Shown here: piece by piece, positions 46,288-56,000 of the stretch
How the letters are laid out: the number at the start of each line of letters is the position of its first letter
Numbering within the stretch: position 1 is the stretch's first letter
Assembly: GCA_944472135.2 (NCBI GenBank)
Contig: OX235266.1
Location: 13,433,925-13,497,924, forward strand
Origin: Trichobilharzia regenti
Taxonomy: Eukaryota; Platyhelminthes; Trematoda; Strigeidida; Schistosomatidae
Length of the DNA: 64,000 nt
Direction of reading: 5' to 3'
Program-made: the position numbers and the translations under genes
Notes under the pieces: generated by a model
Told to the model about the DNA's origin: nothing
Databases searched by the model: none
What the model saw: the letters and a program-made list of their open reading frames with translations, nothing else

Positions 46288-46590
46288 GGTTGATGGTGGC
46301 TAGCGGTGGAATCAACTATATGCGTATTTCGTCTTATTTTGGACTCATCAACAGCTGAATGCACCTACATTCCCCAGTGAATGAGTAATGGTGTCCCAAC
46401 CAAGGCTTAGACCTCTAAACTGAAACTCGCGACCCAAGTGGATAATGCTTTGGCGTTTGAGACAATGAGCAATGGGTTAGAACCCAACCGGGAACATCAT
46501 TACTCACTGGGGAATGCAGGTACATTCAGATGATGACGAGTCTCAAATACGACATCCTTGATTCCACTGCTGTTCACCATCAACCAGTTG
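46288..46590. mobile_element. inverted pair of Smalpha-like SINEs with hammerhead-like domains
   Basis: Minus-strand copy (46288-46424) and plus-strand copy (46425-46590) share CATTACTC..CACTGGGGAATG and GGTGCATTCAG/GGTACATTCAG. The plus head has pol III-like boxes (GTGGATAATGCTTTGGCG; GGGTTAGAACCC). Minus ribozyme (about 46308-46366): TTGATGA, GTCC...AGAC, GAAA, cleavage GTT. Plus ribozyme (about 46507-46565): GACGAGTCTCAAATACGACA with GAAA changed. Both resemble the Schistosoma Smalpha ribozyme, but each carries core changes. Confidence 0.65.
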
Positions 46591-46599
46591 ACTTTATTA

Positions 46600-47185
46600 A
46601 AGCTATCGCCTATAATTTTGTCTAGAGGGTACTGATGAAACAGATGAATTGTCATAAGCATATTTGGTAATAACAATAATAGTAAATATAGTCAAATAAC
46701 AATAATGGAATCACGTACTAAGATAGGCTTTAGAGGAGTGTTTTATAATCAGGATGTACAAAGAAATAAAGGAAACGCGGTTTTATGTATGGGTTAGGTC
46801 AAAATATCAGTTAGAAAGAAGTGAAAAAAATCAATGAATAAGGTGGTGTCACTACCTTGATAGTCGAAGTATGTGAAGAATGCTTTTCTTCATGTATAGC
46901 TATGGTGTCTCCTTCGGGACGACTACAGCCTCAGTGATACAATAAGGCCGAATGCTTTTCACTTTGGCAGTAACTTCTTCACTTGTTACTTCCGTAACAA
47001 AGAGTATATTGTTGACATCTTGTGGACGGTGTTGGTAAGGTACTCAACCGTCACATTCCTTATACAGCCCCTTAAACTATTCTGCAAACATTCACACAAC
47101 ATCAATATACAATCAGACTGTCTGTCAGGTTTCACATGAAGTGCCCATAAAGATGCTTACAGATAGGGAACAATACATTTTATTT
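46600..47185. other. no supported gene
   Basis: No recognised element or domain. Confidence 0.35.
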
Positions 47186-47189
47186 TATT

Positions 47190-47520
47190 GTTATTCCCAT
47201 AGCGTTCTTAGTAGAACATGAGGCTTGAGCAGCATTTACCTATTTAACTGTGTTCTGTGGACTTCTCTTTAGATCTTCTCACAAGCTATCCCCACACGAT
47301 CTTCACCACTTCACTCCTGAACTCTCAACTCACCGCCTTCAGTTTAGGTCCCAGTCAACAGCTGGGAGTGTAAGTTCGCTCAAATATTCTCTCAGCGTTT
47401 GTTCGGTCAACATCTATTTTCTTCGGCACATTTTAATTTTTAGCCCGTAAGTTCTTGGTTGGTTCGACACCTTATAATGTTCCTTGTTGCTTACTGTTGC
47501 CGGCTGCTTATCTGATTTCC
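47190..47520 (-). pseudogene. RTE-like 3' relic
   Basis: Starts with TTGTTATTCCCATAGCGTTC, com­parable to RTE tails read in reverse, and continues similar to 50.6-51.0 kb. No frame. Confidence 0.35.
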
Positions 47521-48629
47521 AATATATGTTGATGGAAGTCTGCAGTCTGTTGCCGATTCTCAGGGGAACTCTTTGAACCATCAGGAGGCGCTGATCTGAA
47601 ATTAGTGTACATAATTTCTAATCTCCTTCTTTACTTTGAGTGCATTAGACGTCCGCACTGATTTCGGAGTTATGAAGATCTGTCTTGTTTATCAGTTGGG
47701 TTTCACGTGCTGAATTTAACTCCTTCTCAATTGTGTTTTCTGAACAGATAATATAATGTGCGTAGTGAGGTTAGCTTTCGAATAAGTGGAAAGAAGCCCT
47801 GGAAGTTGTTTAATTGTCTACTCCTTATGGGTTTGCGATATGTTAATCTTTGTATCGTAAAGTCTTCTGGTGTGTATTGCGTCAAAGATTAGTAATGGCA
47901 TGTATCATTCACGTTCCAGGTTGAATTCCATTCATGGGCGTTTAAAGTTTTGAGGAGACAATCCTAATCGGATTTTAAATCACACATTACAACTGCAAAA
48001 TCTACGTATCTCTTATGTAGGTGCAGTAAACATGATCAAAGAATCTATGATGATGTTTTTGGAACTCTCCATGATGCAATGATTTAACATTAGTGTTGAA
48101 AAACCCATAACTTACCTAAATGAAGCAGACTTCCATAGTCATTTCAGAGTCTTTTGAAAGCCAAGTGTACATTAAAAATACACTTTTTGTCAGTTTTCTT
48201 GAGTTCGGTTTTGAGGAACAACATATTGACATATTTTATCTAGCATTCGAAATATAGTTGCGCTACACATTTCTAACATTCTGTCTCTATACTTATTTGT
48301 CATACACACGTGAAGACAGAATATAACAGAATCTAAAGACTGAAATTGATTTAATGTGGAGTAAAAATATTTATTTATGAGTCAAATTTCAGGTAAAATG
48401 TAGTAAAAATGAAAGAGGAGAAATAAAAATGGTATAAAATCATCTATAGTTTAACTGAAGCAAGTTCAATATGATGACCAACAGTTTTTGATCACAAATG
48501 CTGGTTAAAGCTCACTTAAACGTAAAGCTCAAATGAGTTTAAATGTGTGTCACAGAAATATGTTTCATGTGAGGTTTCAAAAACTGTATGGATATGTTGG
48601 AGAAGATTTTTAGCTCAAGTGGATGATTT
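47521..48629. other. no supported gene
   Basis: AT-rich, nothing recognised. Confidence 0.35.
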
Positions 48630-49400
48630 TGATCCAGTAGTGTTCCCTGAGCCAGATGGTTTATTTGCGAAGCTCTCACTGCCTTACTAGCCAACGCCTT
48701 CAGTGCATACTTCAATTTTAAATGAGCTTTTAGAGCTCTCTACCCGTTTATTAGTCATCTCTCCTGATGACCTAGAACGTGATTGTTTGTTTTTGTGGGC
48801 TTTCAAACCTTCTACTGAATGTTTCCTTGAACTAAAGTTTGCCACTTTGTGTGCAAAATTTCTTTCTTATCGATTAGTAAGTTTTGTCTACATCAATGTG
48901 TCTATCAAGTGAAGATTCGGTGAAATAAGAGAATTTTCAAATTTCTTAGTCAATCTTGGTCTTTTCCATTCCTAATGTATGAACGTTGTCCCAGTCGAAT
49001 TGATGTCCACAATATGAGGGTGTGGATATGACGCCTGGTGACGACTACATTTCTTTCATGGATGCCAAGACCTAGAGAGCATCTACTTTGGGCACTGTAG
49101 TGTTTTACGCAGTCGTAGCAATTCATTTTGTAGATGATTCTAGTTTCATCTTCTTTTGCTGTTAATTCTTTTAGTTGACACAGAGCTAAGTAGATTGACT
49201 TTGTTGGCCTACGTTTTACATCAACTAATCATGTTCAAAGTCGCCAGTGGAGATAACTCATAAACTCGTGAAGAAATTTAAAAGCTCACTCCAAAATGAA
49301 GTATGCCCTGAAGATGTAACATAGTAGGTCGATAAAAGCTTCTCATGTAGACTATCCAGCTCAGAGAACACAATTCCATCAAAAACACTGTTGAAATCAG
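48630..49400 (-). pseudogene. Penelope-like relic with inverted terminal repeats
   Basis: The region 49200-48960 (minus) resembles the GIY-YIG copy at 7.2-7.5 kb (KEDETRIIYKMNC...). The block GCATACTTCAATTTTAAATG (48709-48728) recurs inverted around 49290-49310 (reverse complement GGCATACTTCATTTTGGAGT), so the relic is flanked by inverted repeats. Related terminal blocks occur at 45.24 and 58.97 kb. Confidence 0.55.
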
Positions 49401-49504
49401 CTTAACCATCCATCTTCATTGAATTTACTTGATGATAAATGGTTTCGGGTGTCTTTTTCCATCGTTGGCTGACAAAGACTATATTTTTAAGGATATTTCT
49501 TCGG

Positions 49505-49760
49505 TTAAATGGAGGACTCTATCATGAGCTGACATCAATTAGAGAATCATTGAAAGTGGTGGACGTCCTGGACATCGAAGTGGTCGTGCTATGTCATGAA
49601 CTGGCAGAAATGACATTTCATGAGCTGGCCATCAGATAGGGTCTCAGTGGAATAATGGTTTACGAGCCAGTTTGGCTTGTAACCAGAAGGTTTTGGGTTC
49701 GAACCCTGTGGTTTGAGTGTGTACTCATGAAGAGTTCCAAATCAGGCTCTGACTCTGTGT
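49505..49760 (+). repeat. fold-back element, copy 11 (partial)
   Basis: Left terminus ATCATGAGCTGACATCAATT, tRNA-like unit (about 49650-49715, GGTTCGAACCC) and the start of the ribozyme unit; breaks off after AGTTCCAAATCAGGCTC. Confidence 0.55.
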
Positions 49761-50310
49761 GTATGGTTTCACGTAGCATCTACAAGTAGAATCGAAGAAT
49801 CAAAATAAAGTTTTAAGTATACGTGTAAGCTGATCATTTCAAGCTGAAATCAATGGAACTTACTATTAAAGCAATCAATGCTCAAACTGTCCTTAACGGA
49901 ATTTATTAAATATCAAAGTTGTCTTTACAGTTAGAAGCAGCTTTTTATATTATCTAGGCACCAAAAGGAGAGAAACAAACAGTTTCAGATAACTTATCTC
50001 AAATAAACTCATTACTCTGTTTAGCAAAATATCTTGCTTCTCTAACGTCAATGTATGTAAAGAGTACATTATATTTTTTTATGAGTCAAAAATGTTTTTA
50101 GTTTTGATGGAGTTTTTATGTTTTAAATTTATTCGAGCAACTTATTTAGCTTGGTTTTTAAGGTAAGCTTCTTGGGGGTCTAAAACTATGTTGTCGTTCA
50201 ATCTTTGCATTCAAAATGAAGCATAGAGCCTAATTATTACATCTTTACCCCATTCAATTCTCTGCCATCAATGTCATTAACCTGTTTGACCCAGATAAGA
50301 AATTTCCAAT
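49761..50310. other. no supported gene
   Basis: AT-rich, nothing recognised. Confidence 0.35.
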
Positions 50311-50314
50311 TATT

Positions 50315-51430
50315 ATCATTACTTTTTCTTTTATTTCGCAAAAGAACATAGGGATTCAGCTGCACATCTTCATAGCATTTAGTTCTCCGCCAACATTTTC
50401 ACCTGGCTTTAAGTTTGCCCACCTGCTTTCATCTGCTTTCCTCATGAACTCCTCCAAGTTGACTTGCAAATCACACAATTCGAGGAGGTCATTAAGGTTT
50501 CATTAAGGTTTCGTTTGGAAAATGAAATTTTTCAGGCAAAAAATTTGTGCTTTACTTAATGAGATAAACGGTAGTGGCAAACATCTACTCATCTCACCCA
50601 GTTAGTATTGTTATTACTCCCTTGGGTACCAAGTGGAACATTTCGCTTCAACAGCATACGTCCACTTAGTTCTACTCTATGTTGTCCTCTTTGTCTGGAT
50701 TGCCCTCTCTCTCTCTCTCTCATTTCCTCCCCGTCATACAACCTCCTCCATGTTCCACTCGCACCGAAAACTCATTCATCGCTTATCCTTCGGATTTCAC
50801 CCGAAAGAGAGCCTGTATTGAGCGGGATGTCATTCGACAGCCTCCTCAGTGTATGCCTGATCCATATCCGTTATCTCGTATATATTTGTTGAACACTCGG
50901 CTCTTGGTTGGTTCGCTCCTTGCTAGAGTTTCTTGTTGCTAATTATTTGCGGTTCACTGGCCGTTTGATCTTCATTGTGCAGCCAGTGCGGTGAACATCT
51001 GTTGATTAAAGTCTTCAGTCTTCTAAAAGTGTCTTTCTTGACACGCAGTGCAAGCTTCTGAAACGTATAAAGGAACCGAAAAAGGTGTCTCCTGGCTGGC
51101 TTTCACATTTTCATCTGTTCTGACCACATGTTCCCAAACCTGTGCTTCCTGGTGATTGATTCTGGTTGTTGTTAGTGTTGCTGTTGTTTGATTATCTTCA
51201 TCACCCACCGCCATCTTCCCTAAGTTTACCTAAATTTCTCTCCTCATTGTCAACCTCTTCTGCCAGTTAGTTGGTTTCCATCTGCAAGTCTTCCAGTCTG
51301 TGTGATGTGAAAAAAAAAAACAAATCACCTGCAACATTTAAATCTTCTAGAGTCTTCTCATTAGTGACCCAGCGTATTCTTGGTTTCTCAGTCCAATGTA
51401 CAGTCTGACGCATAATCTAGTCAACCACAA
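50315..51430 (-). pseudogene. RTE LINE relics (two or three fragments)
   Basis: 50315-50500 and 50600-51000 look like RTE 3' parts in reverse. 51010-51430 is clearer: read on the minus strand it begins GACTAGATTATGCGTCAGAC and continues as the region found at 13.37-13.75 kb of the RTE, with AATCAACCAC-type repeats and frameshifts. Confidence 0.5.
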
Positions 51431-51937
51431 TTGAGAGTGTCATTAGTGATAATAGGCAATCTACTTAATTAGTATTATAAAATTGTATGCGATTTTTTCT
51501 GATTCCCTTCATTTTCATTTAAAGCAGTATGCGGTTACGGCATTTAAAGGAGAGTGCGGTGAAATTTTTTACAACGAGTTCTATATATTGCATGTTAATC
51601 TGCTATTACTGGTTCACTTTGATGGCTTACTAGAAATTGAATGCCTTTAACTGACCTTCGGGTTGAGTCGACCCGTCTTTCCCACTAATGAGCTTATCCC
51701 CAAAAGAGAGTGGGGTGATCGTCCGGTGTTTAGACTATTTCGATCCGGCTAGTGAGCATTCATGGTTGCTCCAAGTGGTATACAAGTACGTATCTCAAGC
51801 AGTCAGTGGAATATGATCTTATTCAATTAGGCTATACGGCTACTCACTAGCTTTCATTGTCTCCCTCCATATAATCCTTCATGTCATCAATTTAATCAAC
51901 AACAACAATAATTAATTCTGATCCATTTGAAGGTAAA
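51431..51937. other. no supported gene
   Basis: Nothing recognised. Confidence 0.35.
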
Positions 51938-51950
51938 TGGAATCATTATC

Positions 51951-52363
51951 TCAGGGTTTCGTCATGAACTGACATCGGCTAGACCAACAGTGGAAAACCT
52001 GGGAGTACTGGATATCTGTGTCGTCCTATTTCGGGGCTCTTCAGCAGTAGGAACTAACCAATGGGTAACAGCAGCTTGGGTGTTGGGACAAACACCCGTC
52101 ACTGAAGACACTTTCCAGTGGTTGATCTATTGGGACAAGTTGGAAATTATGGGATGGCCACTGGATTGGGTCTACGAGTTCGCCTTGTAACCAGGAGGAC
52201 CTGGGTTCAAACCTTGCAGTGTGGATGCGTACTAATGAAGAGTCCCGAGCTAGGCTGACAAAAAAGCTGTCCATTACTCCCAACTGGTTATACAATGATC
52301 CTCTAACTGATTCCAGTTCATAATGAAATCCTGAACCAAATCAAATCCCTACAAACCAACAAT
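51951..52363. mobile_element. fold-back element, copy 12, with target-site duplication
   Basis: Flanked by 13-bp perfect repeats TGGAATCATTATC (51938-51950, 52364-52376). The left ribozyme (minus) has CTGAAGA and good stems, but GAAA reads GACA. The right one (plus) has C3 to A and GACAAAAAA. Right terminus AAATCCCTACAAACCAACAA. Confidence 0.75.
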
Positions 52364-52376
52364 TGGAATCATTATC

Positions 52377-52860
52377 CCCACCTGGTTCGCTATACATTGA
52401 GCAAAATAAGTGTGCTAAATATAAATAAATTTCACTTGTAATACCTGAAAAGCGAGACTGTGTGACCTGAATATATTACTTACAAGTTTTGAAGAGGAAA
52501 TGTGCGAACTAGTATGCCCAGTATAGAGCACATCGAATAGTGAGAAAATGGTGACTAGTGGGGTTCACTATGACAAATGTGAACTGGATTCTGGTCAGTA
52601 TGATCAGCTGGCAATACTCTTCAGTTACAAGCCCTAGACACATATAAATCCACATGTGATTGAATTCTAACAGCAAACAGCCTATCCCTGTGACCGAGAG
52701 TTGTTGGATTCGATCACGAACTAAGTTATGTTTGTGTTCACATTTCTAAAGAGTTCAAAACCATGCGAGTGATTCTCAGCGCTTCTTTACCGACTACTTA
52801 TGGTTCGTTGAGGAATCTACAACGGAATATCTTTGACCTCAAAGTAAAATAAGAATTCCA
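52377..52860. other. no supported gene; weak SINE remnant
   Basis: About 52680-52800 has tRNA-like phrases (GTGACCGAGAGTTG, GGATTCGATCACG) but no clear fold. Confidence 0.3.
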
Positions 52861-52879
52861 TGATAAATTTATGTATTGA

Positions 52880-52885
52880 TTTATT
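52880..52885 (-). terminator. poly(A) signal of MEG unit 2
   Basis: AATAAA on the minus strand about 130 nt after the stop, within a region alignable to unit 1. Confidence 0.5.
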
Positions 52886-53016
52886 TAAAAATGACAAATA
52901 AGTGGAAACAGAACATTAATGACAGTAAAAAATATAAACTCATAAATTAGCAGTCTGTTTGTTGATTCTTCGCTAACTTGTGTGGCACTAAAAATTTCAT
53001 TTGCTTGCCATTCACA

Positions 53017-53047
53017 TCAGTGATTTGACGTCCCAAAGAAATTACCA
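53017..53047 (-). CDS. MEG unit 2 terminal coding exon
   Basis: Acceptor CATTCTTTTTTTAATAG. Phase 2 in; GNFFGTSNH then TGA. A second frame (phase 1) is open for 32 codons; the phase-2 stop is favoured because it is shared with unit 1 and fits the upstream exons. Confidence 0.58.
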
Positions 53048-56000
53048 CTATTAAAAAAAGAATGAAAATTCAAGAAATTAATAAAAGTGAATGTGAGTGG
53101 CAATACATACATATAGGGGAGTCAAATATATTGCATCACAATACAATGTCTCCAGGAGTCAGAGTTGGTGTTAGCTATCAGGTGGAACTAGGATGTGTGT
53201 TTCTTCCCATTTGGGACTCCTCAGCCAGATATTTCGTAATAAGTAATCTTAATTAATCTAAATATTTATGTTATTTGTGATAACGCACAATAACCCAAAA
53301 ACTGCATCGTGAACCTTGAGTAGGTTTTGTATATGATGTGGTTTTTGATCTTCAAGCTAAAAGTGAAAAAATCACCGATTGTCGCGTTAATGCATTACTA
53401 AACAGGAACGCATTTATCCATGAGGGAGGTGCTTTTCATGTACATAGATGTTTATACGTATTATTCCTTTATGTTCCCAGCTGAACGTAGGGCATCAAGC
53501 CAGAGCTTTGAAGTTTCGGTAGCAGTAGTGTTTTGTTTTAACGAGATGGGTTTGCTAGCCGCATACCCCAACCTCCCCTCTGTACTAATCTTATCAATGG
53601 CTCATTTAAAGGAGTGTCTTTTCGACCGGAGATCGAACTACGAACCACCTGCGTGGTTGGTCAGCATTCTACCGCTGTGTCACTGACTCATGGTTCTTTT
53701 CCTATCAATCTGAAAATAACTAAAACTAAATAGGAGCAGAGATCCTTTGCTTTATAAGCAGTAAAAACAACTAGTGAAATTCAAGAACGCAATAAATGAA
53801 GACAATCGAATTTTAATATTGAAACGCACATAAACCCATTTCACTTAAAACATAGAATTTAAAGTGCTGTACATTAAATAATTAGAAAAGGAATAATGCA
53901 TGGTATACAAATAAATAAATAAATTAGTATACATAAACACACACACATACTTCATACCGAAATTATCGCCTTCATTGTTTGGAAAGACATTGAAATCTTT
54001 TCACTTAAACTACCCTTTCAAATTAGCATATTCCAACCTAAATTGGTGTAGAAAGACACCAAGGACCGAATCACATGAAATTATTCCCCCAAGGTGATGA
54101 AGATCACTAGCACACATCATCAGTGGGCGAAATCCCTTGGATATTGTCTTTTTTCCATTACCTAGCCTAAGCAACTTCGTTACAACAACAGGCGGGGAGG
54201 TTGAAGAATTCATCAAGCCGAGCCAGTATTGTTCAATACTGTGGAATCACTGTGAGGAATTAGTGAATTTCAATTCAATGCGTATATATTATCAGGAGAC
54301 TACATCGCCAGAAAGGACAAACTATGCATCGAAAAAAAGAGAAAGGGATGAAGACGAACTGAACATAGACAAGGAAGACATTCAATTACTTGATCTTGAT
54401 ACGTAGTAGATCATGTGAAGCTGAAATCGAATCTTGTAGGTAGTCGTAGAGCCAGCTGGTAATGATTACAGAGAATAACGTTTAATAGAGTTATACTTCT
54501 GAGTCACACTCGGAAAGCGAGGAATTATTACGAATAGTGAATAATGTCATTTTCATTTACTTACCATAACATTGTAATTAGTCTACTTTTTTTGTGTAAT
54601 AAATATTAAAAAGTTGAAAGGCGATGTGTCAGCTAGTAAGCAGACATTAATTTTTACTCTGGTAGTTATGTCTACGAGTTATTCAACAAGAATTTAGTGA
54701 AAAGCATACAACCTCAATAGTCAAATATCGTAACGCTGAAGGAATTAAACCAGTCAGGTTTACAGTGTAGTCACTCAACTTGCTGATTTACTACAGTTAA
54801 GGAATAACCTACTGTCTCTGAGTTCATTGCTGGATGACTCAGCCTTGAATATTGCTTTCTTCATGTCTGCAGTGACGACACCTTTGTGATGAATGCCAAA
54901 AAGTATGAAATCAAGATCCAAGGATTCTAAATCAACTGTTACAGTCATGTATTATCGTTTCCATATAACTTATATTATTTCTATTTCACCTTCATTTTCA
55001 CAGTGAAACCCTTTGCTGTTTACCTTTAAAGAAGTCTCAAAACGTTATTCAATCCATTCTCAATCATGATACCCCTTTCTAAAACTTACGTAATCTTAGC
55101 CCAGACAGAGCTTAATTCATAAAATATTTCCAGAGAAAAATAAATCAAAGCCTTTTTAGTTTTAACAAAACACAGGTTATCATGAATGAAGATTTTCGGA
55201 AGCAGTAATCAGTGAACACAGAATAAATTTTTTATTTATTCTATTTTTGATTGCAGCTTGATTCCATACTGTATTTTTTGTACAAGTATGGAATTTTCAG
55301 TATGGATATCGATAGCCCAAATTTTGCAGCCCGACCATAGATATCAGGTGTGCGTCGGCAGGGGCTGGAACCTCGGATCATGTTCATGATCAGCGAGATT
55401 CCTAACCACTGTGCCACCAGTTATGTTATAGCGCTTATTTAATTAGTCTTAGAAGCATATTGGCTTGCTATATGGGTCGAAAATATAATGCAAAGATTCT
55501 CTGTTATAACAGAGTATTCTTTGATACAAGAGAGGCGTCTCCTAAAGTGAATTTATGTTGTTCGAAGTGAAATCTACAGAGAAAGATCGCATACAATGAC
55601 ACAGAAGTTTGAAAACAGCTGATAAATCTCATGATACAATAAATAGCATTCTGACTATACGTTGTACAACTCAATCTGTCGTATTCTAATGTTAGTTCAA
55701 CAGTATATGTTTGACTATATTTAGAGACGGTGTTAGGTCCTAATGTTTTGCAACAGCTTCAGTAAGTTCTTACATAATTTTAGCCTAAAAATCACCAGTT
55801 GTTTCCAAACCCTTATTGCGCAAATCCTTTAGCACTTTATGCATACACTTATTTTGTAAAAACTTGAAATCCGTGTGCAGAAGATATATACGTTTTTATG
55901 TGTTTAACCATAGATTGAAAGCAGCTGGACAACCATTACAAATCAGCAAGGACCGGATAGATGTTTCATATTAGTTTGGAAATCATCAGCAGTACGCACC

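Noticed and set aside
46900..47080. Host-gene exon on the minus strand (GCIRNVTVEYLTNTVHKM...)
   Set aside because: Short open stretches in different frames with no domain and no splice-compatible neighbours.
54137..54406. Separate plus-strand protein-coding gene
   Set aside because: The 89-codon frame has an acidic tail but is not preserved in the homologous segment at 36.6-36.8 kb and no domain is recognisable.
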